Positions 11,602-24,424 are shown, counted from the first letter of the stretch. The stretch: DNA of 64,000 nt from Argopecten irradians (GCF_041381155.1 NC_091134.1:31439540-31503539), one strand, 5' to 3'. The notes: a model not told the origin generated them from the sequence alone. Translations and numbers: made by a program.

Positions 11602-12400
11602 CACAGGTTTCTGAAAATTAGTTATAGATTATATAATCATGGACCAACAAGAAGAGTGCCCCAAGATCATTTTTAGACATTTTAGAGGTCTAGATAAAAA
11701 AAAAAACGATAAAAAGTCTCTCTTCTACATATACAGTGTGTATGTGTTTGAATACTAATGGTGAAATCTATATATAGATATAAAAATTTCCCCTTTATCG
11801 ATGCGTCTCTAGTGCGTAGTTGACGCCAAAGATAAACTAGTGATTACTATACGATGCCTCCCAAGAAGACAGATTTTTAATCCGGCCAATGAGATTGCAG
11901 TGGAGGCCTCGCTCACGCATATTACATGTATATATCCTACAGACAGTATGAATCTTAATTAAATAATTGTCAAAAATCTACAAATGCAGAGTAATGTTTG
12001 TCATAATGGGGCTTAAATCGTCTTTGTGACGGCACTTTGTATAGATGTGTAGGATGATTTTGAAAGGAAAATTATCGCTCTTTCCAACGGTAGTAACCGT
12101 TTTTTATGAAGATGTGCTAGAAATGTGTTTTTATCGCCGCTTAAGGTAGGCAGGTTAGAAACTTTGAGTCTGTGAGCTTTGGCCACCCTTCTCGTATATC
12201 GTACCATGTACTGTAAAGTATGATTTTTATCGTTTTTTTTTTTATCTAAGCTTAGACCTCTAAAACGTCTAAAGATCGTCTTGGTGCACTCTGGTGGGTC
12301 CATGGTTATATAATCTGTAACTAATACTCAGATCCCTGTGTTAGGACACTCTGGTGGGTCCATGATTATATAATCTATAACTAATTCTCAGATCCCTGTG
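11602..12400. mobile_element. non-autonomous hAT-type element with exact 8-bp TSD
   Basis: The element begins CACAGG (11602) and ends CCTGTG (12400). An identical octamer ATGGAGAA flanks it at 11594-11601 and 12401-12408. Long inverted repeats of roughly 100 bp include 'aattagttatagattatata' with 'atcatgg' and, further in, 'ttagacattttagaggtcta' paired with 'tagacctctaaaacgtctaa'. The 8-bp duplication and terminal CA(C)AGGG are those of the hAT superfamily. No transposase is encoded; the internal 96-codon open frame (12303-12013, minus) shows no recognisable motif. Confidence 0.8.
12289..12400 (+). repeat. two-copy tandem duplication inside a hAT-type terminus
   Basis: The segment beginning 'cactctggtgggtccatg' and ending 'cagatccctgtg' occurs twice in tandem (about 12289-12342 and 12345-12400), so the right terminal repeat of the hAT-type element is doubled. 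The left end has only one copy. Confidence 0.7.
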
Positions 12401-13049
12401 ATGGAGAAAACCTAAATTGTCATCTTACAAGTTACAACAAAATGAGACAACAGAATTTGACATTTCATGCATAGAAACATAGAGTCTTACTCTTTGTTTA
12501 GTTGTAAGGCATTCTAAAAATTATGACGCCGTTTTTAATATTTTTTTTTAAAAACAACATAAGGCCTACTAACCAGTATGTGTTTTATTTTCACAGAATT
12601 CCTCAATTGGGTAACTTATTGATTACTACAAACAGGTAACTACTCAAATAGGTAACTGTTACCCATATCATATGCAGGGTTGTACCCAATCTGTTTTTAG
12701 GTCATGCCATGGTCACTTATATATGGTATTTGGTTAAATCAGTCCCGACTCAAATCGGCCCTATACATACCGGTAAGTTACAATTCAACGTAGATCTAGA
12801 CTAATTCATCAACTGCTTAAAAATATACAAACTAACGTTAACGTCATTGTACCCAAATTGTTACTGTACTGGGACCCAACCAGTAATCGTGATTGTGTGC
12901 ATATCCAACTGTGCGTATAGATTTTCGAATGTCTGGAGCTGCTGATAAATACTTCATGATAGAAAATTTACAAACCTGCAGCATCTGCATCAAAAGATCA
13001 AGCTTCTACACCTCGTGTCATGGCGGTAGTGTCATGGTGGCAGACACAT

Positions 13050-13610
13050 GACAGAAAATAACCCCGGTAAAAAGTTCCGAATCGGAGTCACAGAGACGCT
13101 TACATCACTCATACATACAATGAAACAGTACAATCATACAAAGAAAAAGTATAACCATACAATGGGAAAGTATAACCATATAATGGAAAAGTATAATCAT
13201 ATAAAGTATATATGCAATAAAATAATGATGTTTGTAAATAATGTAAAGTAGAATCATACAATGGTAAAACCAAATAAAATAAAGATGAAATCAAATAATA
13301 TAACGATAAATGAAAATAATACAATGATAACACCAAATAAAACAATGATAGATGCAAATCAAATATACATGTCACCAAATCAAATAATGGTGAAATCGAT
13401 TGATATAATGGTAACAGAAAATAATACCATGACAAATGAAAATGAAACAATGGTTGAAGTAAATGATACATTGGTCAAATCAAATCAAATATAGATAAAA
13501 TGATACCAAATATTGATAAGATCAAATCATATAATGATACAACCAAATCATATAATGATACAACCATATCATATAATGAAAATACCAATTCATATAAGTA
13601 TATTTGAACC
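13050..13610. repeat. degenerate A-rich short tandem repeat
   Basis: Degenerate copies of an 11-17 bp motif such as 'aatcatataatgataca' and 'accatacaatggaaaag' run throughout. Open frames of 67-120 codons on both strands are by-products of this composition. Confidence 0.6.
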
Positions 13611-13864
13611 ATACGAGACAGCTATGGCGTTCCATACTTTGACTACATAATTCATGCACAAAATATCACGTGCGGGGAAAAATTTTCGCGATAAAGCGAC
13701 TTTTGCGTAATTAGCGTAAATTCACAGTACGATGTAAAAAGTGCATGTCATAATACAACATTTTAAAGATTTATTTCCCATAAAACTAAAAAGTATGTTT
13801 ATGTATTTATCAAAATAGAAAAAAAAAATCTAAAAAATTGAAGAAAATTAATGTTTTGTTTCAG

Positions 13865-14495
13865 GAAAAGTAAGGGTGACACTTCTGCAGACATTTTATC
13901 TTCTCATAACAACAATATCAACAACAGACTAAGTCAAGACGGGTACTCGCCAGACCCAACCATACATGGAGCAGCAGACTCGCCTGATGGGGTGACAGAT
14001 CATGACTACATGGAGTTGACGGAGAACTTAAAAAGGCCAGACGACGATGGCGGGTATTTACATCCGATAGAGAGGCCAGACAAGGGCAATAACCATGTAA
14101 ATACAAAGAAAGGACACTATTATGAGAATGATATCAATGATGGATACCTCAGTGCCGTTGAAATAAATAGTCGAAAAAATGAAATACCAAAAGCCCCGGA
14201 ACATTTTCGAGCACTCCCGCCGTTACCAGAAATGCAAGCCGCTATAGGAAAAGCATCGCGATCGCAACCGGAAGTTGAATCACCGCCGGAAGTTGATAAT
14301 GATGACTATCTCCATCCTGTAACCGGTAGAGCACCTAGCATGTCTATTGATGTTGATGACGATTATTTGAAGCCAACTGCATCTGTTGTAATACCTTCAC
14401 GTTTAATTCCTGGTAGAGAGCCATATAAACAACAGATGTATGATTACCAGGAGAGTCATGGCAACAATAAACGTGAAAGCTCAACCACAATATGA
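13865..14495 (+). CDS. last exon, tyrosine-motif-rich cytoplasmic tail
   Basis: A splice acceptor ('ttttgtttcag') precedes 13865, and the frame stays open for about 209 codons to TGA at 14493-14495. The peptide is polar, without membrane segment or fold, and carries a series of acidic-Y-L/M motifs: DHDYMELTE, DDGGYLHPIE, NDGYLSAVE, NDDYLHPVT and DDDYLKPTA, plus HYYEND and MYDYQES. Such repeated YLxP/YMxL sites are typical of phosphotyrosine docking tails of single-pass receptors, for example MEGF10/Draper-like scavenger receptors; this is inference. The upstream exons that would hold the ectodomain and membrane span were not found, and the preceding 800 bases are simple repeat. It could instead belong to a cytoplasmic adaptor. 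Confidence 0.65.
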
Positions 14496-14796
14496 GACAG
14501 TAGGGTAGGATTTAGGCAATGAATCTGATCTAGTGACCACAAGCCATGCCACATGCCACATGCCACATGGCAGGTTTAACTGTATTCCAAATAATCAATG
14601 GATGTGAAGTGTAAATGGACAAAACATATTGAACGACAGAAGCAAGACAGACAACGTACATGTATATCCACGCCAAAAGCATCAAGTCGCTGGTTTAAAT
14701 TTCATTGTGCTTACGATGGGTTTTTTTTCCCTTGTAATTGGTGACATATGATTTAAATGATATCTATAAGAATCGTGTGAAAGTTTCCGATCAATG

Positions 14797-15557
14797 TCAT
14801 GGAACTGAAGAATTAATATGTATGTTCATTTCAAGGTAACCGGGTGATGTGTTTATTTTAGTAAAAAGGTTCCACACCACTGTATGATCAAGATATCTTG
14901 GAACACTTTCTGAATGGGAAGAGGGTCCACACTGATGATCCGTCACTGTACTCCAGAGGTTTTCTTCAACTGGAGGCAAGTGATGATGTTTGGGCAAGCC
15001 TATGTACGGTTTAACTCCTTTCGGTGCCTGTGATCCCAACAGGTTGAACCTTATCCCACCACTCTACCAACAAGTTCTCGTACTCGACAAGCCTTCTCTC
15101 TCGTTTTGTAGTGTGTCTGGAAGTTGTCTGAGTGCTTCGTTGTGTCTCAATGCGTAACATTGTGTTCATGCCGCTTGACAGCTTGTAAGCACATGGGCCA
15201 TCGGGCCTATCGTACCACACTGCACGCATCCCGGATCTGGTACATCTGATAAAAGCGTAGACTGATCTCGGTTTAAATTTCAGCTGGGCTGGTGGATATC
15301 GCCATAATGTTCTTCTATGTGAACTGTTGTGTCTCTGTATCCCATCTTTGTGCATGTACATTGGCATCATATCTCCACAGCTTACTGCTTTCTTTTCGCA
15401 TCCTCATGAGTCTGGATCTCATTCTCGCCAGACCTCTTCTCCTTATGGTGTCTGATGTCTTCCATTCTTCTCTTTGTGTGGTTCCAAGACCCATCTCTTG
15501 AAATCCACCACTAGTGATATGATTGCCAGGTTGTACCTTCGACGTTCTACTATACAA
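14797..15557 (-). other. unrecognised coding-like stretch, minus strand
   Basis: Three overlapping minus-strand open frames (15557-15315, 15370-15011, 15039-14797) have less AT-biased, protein-like composition, with R/K-rich text such as DTIRRRGLARMRSRLMRMRK. They lie in different frames and I do not recognise a family. This may be a decayed mobile-element gene or chance. Confidence 0.2.
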
Positions 15558-15781
15558 CCCTACACTAAGGAAAGCTGGTTATACTCCAAGCTTTCACCTC
15601 AAATGCACCTGCTGTTGTTTTTCTGCTGGTATTACGATAAACATCCATCTCCTACAGCATCAATGGCCAAGTAAGTCGGTAAAGACGGTCATGCTGGAAA
15701 TCCTTGTTTTGGAGTTGCCAGGAAACCACGTCTTGTTGGCATACATTGTAACTGGATATCACATTCATGTATATATTTAAT

Positions 15782-16130
15782 AGGCATTATAACAAAAATA
15801 AGATTTTTGTAATTCTAATTGTAAATTCAACTGGCCATCAACAAAGGTAAACAAGGTATGCGCGGTTACCTAGTGAATGAACTGTTTGAAGGTGAATGTT
15901 ATCAGTATATATATATATTATCATCTTATGATGCCGGGTGAAAAGGTCTGTAAAGACGACATAGTAGTGTCAAGGAAGGTACGCTTTAGATTTGAGGCTT
16001 GAGACGTTAGCGTGCGATAAGAGCTAAGTAATAATATAATCAATCATAGATGCTGTGATTGAAGGATCCAAACATAATAATAAAGAAATTGGTTTTTTTC
16101 ATTTAAATATTGAATTTAGTATACTTTAAA
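15782..16130. other. unannotated stretch
   Basis: AT-rich DNA, including a 'tatatatatatatta' run near 15909. No feature could be supported. Confidence 0.4.
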
Positions 16131-19100
16131 GCGAATAGTCGGGCAAGTGACTGTAAAATCGGTAAAAAATGGTATTAATATATCCGGTATAATTTCTTAT
16201 GAATTAGAAAAATAAAACTTTCCGTCAAAATCGCTGTACATGCGAAGAAAATAATAATATATATGGGAATCCTAAAAGTCCTCCCGGACGGCTAAGAGTG
16301 CAGTTCAATCTTAACGCATGCGCAACACCCACCACTCTCCGTAGTAAACAAAACATGGCTACCGTAGTTTTGAACCAAAATGTTTCCGCCAAAACAACCA
16401 ACTGACTCACCTAAAATGCGAAAGGAAAGGCAATGGAGCAGCGACAATCCCAACAACTGACTCGGTAAACATAACGACGCATGGAGAGTGTTAATATAAC
16501 TTGTTATAGTGAAGAGAACAGTTCAAACGAGCACGCGGCTCCGGACCGCTACTGTAACAGTTACGTACCTAGGCCTACTACGTACCCGGTACTCCCTGCT
16601 CAGCTGATTGTGAGTGAGTCTTCGTATTTTGATCATTATGTAAATAGTCCCTAGCAGTATTTTTTCATAAATGAGTGGTCACATATGGTCACATGTTTCA
16701 TACCTGTTCCCCAATCGCGTAAAACGTAACCCTGGGGTAAATAGCTGTTCTTTAGTGGGGCCTCTTTAGGGGTAATGAATGCCCTGTATGCTACCGGTCA
16801 ATTCATACAGTTCTGATGTATATATTTATAGATTTTTAATTTGTAAATTTTTGTTCTGTACATGTTCTGGTAGTGTTATACACATACATTGTATATAGGA
16901 TTTACATTGTAGGTTAATTGGTAAAATTGTATTGTATATGTTCTGATATACACATATACATATGTACATGTAGGTTTTAGCTTGTTCTTTAGATATATTT
17001 GGAGGACACATACAGTATTATTTGTTTCTGGTCATAATAATAAATAGTGTTTGTATATTTATTACAACTGTACCTGGTTCATGTGTATATGACAAACTTT
17101 ACAGAGTTGAAATGTACTGCAGCCATGTATCATTTATAATTATTCTGAATTTTTGTTGGAACTATAGATAATGAATTTTGTATCTTTTTTGAAACAATAT
17201 TTGATTCTATCAAATGCATCAGTGACACATTCACAACTTATAAAATGTTTTCTCTAAAATAAAAAAAAACTGTAGAATGAACCTACATTTATTCATTTAT
17301 ATATATTTGAAATTGATCATTTCAATTTTTGTCATATTCAACAGATATAAAAAATTGCTGGTTCTTTTTTTCAGGCACCATGCATGCATAGTGACATGAA
17401 TACAGAAAGTTCATCCCTTGGACCTGTATACAAGTGTATGTATATATACATATACATACAATTAGCATCATATGAAGACTGAAGAATGTTGATTTGAGTG
17501 CTCTTGAAAGTAAACTTTTCCAATATGGACCTAGAAGATCATGAACAGAACATTTAAACAGTATTAATTTATTAAATGTTCCTTTCAACTGTAATCATTA
17601 AATAAAATTATGATGCAATACTTTTTCATTGTTTTAACTTTGTAGAAATATTTGTTTATATTAGTCCTCTAGATCCAGTGATTATAATTCTTGCATCCAT
17701 ATGCCTACCCATTTGTTTGTCAGGGCTTGTGAGATAGCTTTTCAATTACTTTTAAAATATAAAGATTTTTTTTACATATAGCAATATAGATAACATTGTC
17801 TTAGGATTTCTAAATTCTACTTTACAAGAGAGTAGACTCAACATATAAATAAAACCATAAAACTAGCAAGTTATCTGAAATGTTAAAAATCTTTTTGTCT
17901 GAACCAAATTTCACATTTATTGTCTATGTGTAACTTGTACATAGACCATTTATGTATTAATACTGTAGTAACAGTGATTACAAACACATAGACTAAAATG
18001 TAGTATGTAGTACTATGTACATCTGTCTTTGATTTGAGTTCTAAACAAAAAAGTGGTACCTATTGGGAAGTTGTGACTTGGGCGGAGGGTGAAATACAGA
18101 AGAAATAGCTACACATGGAAAAAAGAAAGATATACAGTACCATATGGATTCAAAGTTGCTCCAAAATCAATGAGACTAAATAACCAAAAAAAAAGCCATG
18201 TAAACCCCAAATATGCAATGACCAGATCAATGATAAAGCACCCTTCCACTTCCAGTTATCTGTAGCTATTTCTTCTATATTTCAACCCCCCACTCAAGTT
18301 ACAACTTCCCAACCTCATGATTCTTCTGTCTTTTAGCCCCCCCACCCCCACCCCCCAACACACACATACCTGATTGATTGTCATGTTATTTCAGGTTCCT
18401 ATTCAGGTATTATTCCTAAAAACCTAAAAGGGTATACACACTGTGTACTCTCAAAGGAGGGGAACCACTTCATTCAAAAATGGAATTTACAATTTCATCT
18501 TAATTTTGAAATTTTCAATTTAATTATTAATTACTGGACTATTAAAACAGTATAGAACCCCTCGGCTACAGACAAAGTACTGTGGTACACATTTCTCTTA
18601 ATTAATTACTTTTCTTCAACTCAATCATCTTTTTCTCCAGAGCACAAAAAAGAACAGGAAACAACAGAAAAGGAAAGTAACATACATGTAGGCCTATATG
18701 TTTTCTGGAAATATATATGATGTGTTAATTCTCACAGCATAGGCCTACATGAATGTGAAGAATTAAATATTATCAATGTTTGAGAGAATTTCCTAGTTGT
18801 AATTCTTTAGCAGCTACATGGAATGTACGTTTACATATATACATTGTACGATACATATACATCATAAAAGTTTCTTTCCTTCCAGCTGGACATTCATGTC
18901 ATCTCTCTCCAGAACTCAAATATTGTTTACAAAAAAAAAAACCAACCAGAGACATAGATAATTTAATTAAATCTCTGCAAAAAACTACACGAATAATTGA
19001 ACACATATATTGTACTTGTAAAATATCTATGTATGAGCTAATTTATTTTCACATCTTTGACAGCTACATGCATGGACGTTCTATGGAACGTTTTCGTGTG

Positions 19101-19620
19101 GTTTTAAATGGGAAATTATGTTACGATTATTTGTATTTAACCTTCATGATTCGGTTGATGTAAAATACGACGAATGCTATGCTGCAATAATTGCCCCTTG
19201 CCGGGGCCCCAACTCTGCATCGGCCGAATATTTGTGTCGATTTCCATGTACAAGATGCTTTTATCGAAAAATGATTACAAAGCATTGTCATTAATGTAAG
19301 AATACTTCATTTGCATCAAATGTATCATCTCAAAACAACAATTTGCATACCGCATTAGTGGTTTATCACACGAAACGAAACCGACACGACTGAGAAACAC
19401 ATGTCCATGTTGACATTTCCACGCAGCCTCGTTTTCAATGAGTTTGGAGAATTTATATTTAGAACTGTGCTAAATTTACACGGGGCTTCCCCAAAATTTC
19501 AATGGTCAAAACTGGACACCGTAAGCAGAACTTGACCATCATTATGGTATACAATGACTTTTGGAAGGCCAAAGAACGCATTTAGACTGGTTTCCTTTGC
19601 CCGACTATTCACTTTAAAGC
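16131..19620. mobile_element. candidate 3.5-kb element bounded by 22-bp inverted repeats
   Basis: 'ctttaaagcgaatagtcggg' at the left is mirrored by 'cccgactattcactttaaag' at the right, extending to 'gggcaa'/'ttgccc' inside. No target duplication is obvious. The interior has no recognisable transposase and contains a separate 250-bp MITE. It could equally be two solo ends of one family that happen to face each other. Confidence 0.4.
18063..18312. mobile_element. 250-bp MITE with ~50-bp terminal inverted repeats
   Basis: The left arm 'ttgggaagttgtgacttggg' and the right arm ending 'caagttacaacttcccaa' are complementary, continuing inward with 'agaagaaatagctaca' and 'tgtagctatttcttct'. The centre is single-copy. 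It has no coding potential. Confidence 0.7.
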
Positions 19621-20084
19621 TTATATAAATTCCTTTCCCTTAAATATCAAGCCAAATTAAAACTTCGGCACTAGAAACAAACCTATACAAGATATGTATA
19701 AAGAAAATTTAGCACAGAAAAATATTGAGTTCAGAAAAATACGTGTACATAGTGACAAGTGTTGAATACAAGATAAATACATACAAAGAACATACATGTG
19801 GTGATTACAATATACGAAAATTGGATTCATAGTTCTATTAAAATTTGGTATGAAGTGTTATTAATAAACATCCACTTTAACAACGCTGATAAAATTACAA
19901 TTCAACAAAATCGTTTACTTAATTTGATTTATGTATGTACTGCTAGAAATATTTCTTCGTTTTTTTATTGAATAGTTATCATCTGATCTTCCAAAAGTAA
20001 AGTTATTCGGTAAGAACAATATCTAATTGATGTAGTGTATTTTGTCTGATTATGGTATATGTACATGTAGTTAGAACATGAAAA

Positions 20085-20790
20085 AATGATGATTAGTTTC
20101 GACCGAACCACAGGTACAAAGACAGTGGACTATCTTCTAAGTTTCTTGTATATAAATGTTGGTCGAGTTTAAGTCTTAAACGTGTGTGTGAAATTTGGAG
20201 ATACATGTATCCATTTCCCTGAGTTAAAGTATAAGGTGGGTTAATTATACTTTTTTTGCGAAAAAGTTTTAATAGGCCTAATGCCAATAGACGGCTTTTC
20301 ACGATTATCTACTGGTAATGCATTCCATTACTTAATTGAAGAATTAAAAAAAGAATCTTTATAAACTGTGTTTTGCAGTTTAGTAGCTGTAAATTATCTA
20401 AATGTCTAGTATTATATTAGTGACCTTCTGATACCTTATTTGGAATTAGATGTGATAGATATTCTGGAGTTTTCCGATGATACATTTTGTATAACTGCAA
20501 AATTTTATGATTTTCTCTCCTTGTAGATAATTTTCAAGTCTAAATCTTTATATAATAGACTGATACTTGATAATTTAGTAGCACCTGTTAGCTGAGTTAC
20601 AGTACTTGCTGCCTCCAATTGTATATTTTCTAAAATTTGGCATTATATAATTTGGTAGGTTATTCCAAACAAAATCAGAATATTCTAGAATCGGTCTTAT
20701 GAACTTGAATGTTGTCATCGTGTCTTGATGATTGTGAATTGGCGATATACTTTTTTGCATGTAAAAATATTTTGCAATATCTTATTTTCG
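20085..20790 (-). pseudogene. 3' half of a decayed LINE
   Basis: On the minus strand FKFIRPILEYSDFVWNNLPN is the motif just after the reverse transcriptase in Jockey/CR1-type LINEs (compare YPILEYSDIVWDCL in the LINE at 53.5 kb). Further along, ISHTRLRLKLDQHLYTRNLE matches IHHARLRMECSSLNFYLFRR of that element. Frame is lost several times in between, so this is an old 5'-truncated copy. Confidence 0.6.
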
Positions 20791-21268
20791 GACAATCATA
20801 CGTATGTACACGTATTGGTATCTCAAAATGGTGAAGTGTGCCCGTTTAAAAAATAGTTTAGATAAAATGTAACCAATTATATTTATAATTCATGATTTGG
20901 GGACTATTCCATCGATTTTTTTTCAAGTTATACAATGTGCCCGTGATCACAGCAGCTAAATAATCCATAGAAGTTACCCGCATTATTTCTGCAGTTAACA
21001 TATAAGTTACCCTAATCATCACATTTAAGTTACCCTAATCCAACGTCTGTGGATCTACTTACGCTTCAAATTTTGTAAGCATTGTTAGAAGACATGAAAT
21101 TGATTATAAGTATGATAACATTAATTATTCAAAGTATCAAATAATTTACGCAGAGTTAAAAGAAACAATTGTACACACGACACGTGCTTTTTACATAGTA
21201 AATACATACAATAATTACTGATAATGGTGATCATGTGACCATACTTCATTTAGTCGATTGGACTGATA

Positions 21269-21511
21269 TAGTGACGTCAATTTTTGTTTATATATACATA
21301 TATAGTGATCGACTCGGCCTGCGTCCATTTATAATTCCAGCACATTGTGGATCAGATATGCTAAAATCAATAAAACTGCATTTTAGCTATAGTGACGTCA
21401 ATTTTTGTTTATATATACATATATAGTGATCGACTCGGCCTGCGTCCATTTATAATTCCAGCACATGTGGATCAGATATGCTAAAATCAATAAAACAGCA
21501 TTTTAGCTATT
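21269..21511 (+). repeat. two-copy tandem duplication, ~122-bp unit
   Basis: The unit starts 'tagtgacgtcaatttttgtt' and ends 'gcattttagctat'. Copies at about 21269-21390 and 21391-21511 differ by only a few bases, implying a recent duplication. Each holds one TGACGTCA-type octamer. Confidence 0.85.
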
Positions 21512-22449
21512 ACAACCTACAAGAGTATGAAATTTAATATATCAATTTTCTTGGGAACGATAACCAGTAGAGAAGGGAAATAAAGTGTTCTAAATATAGG
21601 TCTTATCGTACAGTCATATATAAATAGATTGGGGTTTTCATGCTATAGCTATTTTAACATCTAGCGAATCACTTCCGGGACAGGAATTACCATGTGACCA
21701 CTTGGATACTAAATTGGTGTTTTAGTCGTTTAAGTAACTAAATGCAAGTTTCGATAAAAAAAATGAGGTATGACATATAAGCTCACTATGATTTCAATAG
21801 GGTTGATGACGAGATCTGGAACCATGTGTTAATGTACGTGCATAACACATTGTTAATTATGGTCATAAGTGTGTGTAACCATGCAATGCATGCTAATTTA
21901 TGGAATGTAAGCGAACTACAGCCATATTGTGACTATGCATGCTACTTTATTAAAGGTATAAGAGGACTACAGTCATATTTTTTAAATTTCTTCTGTAGTT
22001 ATATTCAATTTGTAATCAAATGTTCGATCGAAGCCTACTTCCGTTGAACAATTAAAATCAATAGTATTTTGTTATATTATTATATACATTTATTTATGTA
22101 TGAAGCATTACTTAATGCAAAGCCTATGTACAATAAACTTTCTTAAAATGATCATCACTTACCACTTTTAGCCCATTCTAGTATACATCCTATCCATTTG
22201 CTAACAACCAGTTCAACTTAGCATCACACGATAAGCATTAAATTTACTGTCAAACTTTAATTTTGTTTACATACGTATTTGATACACGCGAATCTGAATC
22301 GTAAATTTTTTAATGGTATTTATTTACAAATGTTTTTTAAAACGCAAAACGTAACAGTGCATATTGCTTATAGACCTTAATATTACCATATAAATTAGGG
22401 ATTACTTTTTCTCGCGTAAGAATACAGTTGGTAGTAGACTAAAGGTTAC

Positions 22450-22640
22450 ACATTGTGCACACGGTGTGAACTACGAGTGGACACGGAGTGCACGAGGTTT
22501 AGACTACAGGTAGACACGGAGTGCACAAGATTTAGACTACAGGTAGACACGGAGTGCACTACGTGTGAACAAGGTGTCCACTACAGGTGGACATCGTGTC
22601 CAGGTAAAATGTCCACTACATCCAGACCACAGACAGACTA
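22450..22640 (+). repeat. short minisatellite, ~45-bp unit
   Basis: Two to three copies of 'gtagacacggagtgcac' joined by 'tttagactacag', followed by diverged 'gtccactacaggtggac' copies. A 62-codon open frame is explained by the repeat period being a multiple of three. Confidence 0.6.
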
Positions 22641-23187
22641 GATGATGTGCCACAGAGATATGAGAAAATATGTATTTATTCTGCAGTCTATGTGGACTTT
22701 TACAGATAGAAATATTTATTGCGATCAGAAACATAATATTTATTGCAACATAAAAATTGCCGTTGATGACTTGAAATCATTCGTACTGTAATGTTTATTT
22801 GAATAGATACATATAAAGTAAAATGTATCAATATATATTATCATACAATTTAATTTATAAATAAGGACGTTTATTAGAAGTTATAAAAGCAAGTTAACTG
22901 CGTTGCAAATTAACTGCGTACGGTAAACCACATACTGGTTATGTTTCATCAATGGGTAGTTCAAGTCCGCATTTTCCCAGTAAAAACTTACAACCCCCAC
23001 CCCCGGGAAACGGTGTACATGTTTACCTAGGCTCTACAACAAGCATGTACAAGTATCTAATAAAATGGTACTTGTTATGTGTTTCAAACTCATGAACCTA
23101 TATGATTTTTAAACGGTAAAGTATAATTTGTTTGTCTTAACAAACTTCCATAGAAACAATTCTAAAACACATAGTATATAAAGATAC
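22641..23187. other. unannotated stretch
   Basis: AT-rich with no supported feature, apart from a 'cccccacccccggg' patch near 22994. Confidence 0.4.
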
Positions 23188-23625
23188 TACGGAGCCCGCG
23201 AAGGGACATGGAAATATATTTATTAATCCGTGCACACGGTTTGTCAATCCGTTCGCACGGATGACTAATCCGTGCAGACGGTTTGTGAATCCGTGCACAC
23301 GGTTTGTGAATCCGTGCACACGGTTTACCAATCCGTGCACACGGTTTTACCAATCCGTGCACACGGTTTGTCAATCCGTTCGCACGGATTACTAATCCGT
23401 GCACACGGTTTGTCAATCTGTACACACGGTTTACTAATCCGTGCACACGGTTTGCCAATCCGTGCACACGGTTTGTCAATCCGTGCAGACGGTTTGTGAA
23501 TCCGTGCACACGGTTTACTAATCCGTGCACACGGTTTGTGAATCCGTGCACACGGTTTGTCAATTCGTCCGCACGGTTTACTAATCCGTGCACACGGTTT
23601 GTCTATTTGTTATATTATCAAACCG
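23188..23625 (+). repeat. 21-bp palindromic-core array, copy 1
   Basis: About 19-20 tandem 21-bp units: AATCCGTGCACACGG followed by TTT and a three-base spacer (gtc, gtg, act, acc or gcc). The 12-base core is nearly self-complementary, with variants ccgttcgcacgg, ccgtgcagacgg and ccgtccgcacgg. The left edge is a unique ~40-bp sequence beginning 'tacggagcccgcgaagggac' that recurs, inverted, at 29.49 kb. Long repetitive open frames exist on both strands because 21 is a multiple of three and the unit lacks stops. Confidence 0.9.
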
Positions 23626-24424
23626 TGACATGTACATAGAACATTGAACCATCGACTACCTTCGAGTCAATTGATTATAGAGGGCATGGCGGCATAATGA
23701 GGTAAGGAAATCTAGGTTTAATTAATGGATAATACAATGGAGACCTATAAACACGTATCTTACAAAACGTTTAATGTGTTTTTTTAATTGATGCCTACAG
23801 ATTATTGATTATTTTCAATTTGTAAGTATGAAGTAAACGTCATGTTATAAGTATGCTTAGAAGTCGATGTTAACATTTTAAATAATTAGATCACAGAGTA
23901 AAGAGTAATATTAAAAAGAATATACGCAATGCATGTATATATGTACTTCATCTAATAGACAATTTCTTCTTTATATTCCAGTTGACGGCAATTCAAAAAC
24001 AATGACACGTGCTTCCATTACGCGAAAAAGTAGTCAAATATTATTGTGTAACTCAACGGAGAGACGACATACTGGTGGTAAAACGATACCAAAGTTTTTA
24101 AGAAGAATATCGGTTGACTGTGTTTCAATGTGATGCTAAAATGGCTCTATCTAAAATCTGACATTGATTAGTTAACCATATTATTAATTGTCCTTAAAAT
24201 AATGTTACGCTCGTCTGGTGATCAAGGATAAGATCAGACAGGGCTATAAAATAAAGCCAGAGTACGTATTGGGAGAAAACCATCGATATGTTTCAAAATC
24301 CTGACAACTGCCCCACTCCACATAGGTTTCGAACTCAAGGTGAAAGACATCGCGCGACTGTCACTAATTGGACCAAGACCAATGAACACTGCCATTCAAA
24401 AAAAAATGTTTCTTTAAAACTACA
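23626..24424. other. unannotated stretch
   Basis: No gene or array seen. A 64-codon frame at 24288 runs into the worn MITE copy and has no recognisable motif. Confidence 0.4.

Noticed and set aside
13048-13494. Open frames upstream of the tyrosine-motif exon as part of the same gene
   Set aside because: Low-complexity N/K/Y/I-rich text from a short tandem repeat, with no splice junction linking it to 13865.
14797-15557. Named mobile-element gene on the minus strand
   Set aside because: Protein-like composition in three frames but no motif I can tie to a family, so no family is claimed.
23188-23625. CRISPR array or protein-coding heptad repeat
   Set aside because: The units are contiguous without unique spacers and the DNA is eukaryotic. 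The long open frames on both strands follow from a stop-free 21-bp unit; no start, splice or codon signal supports a protein.
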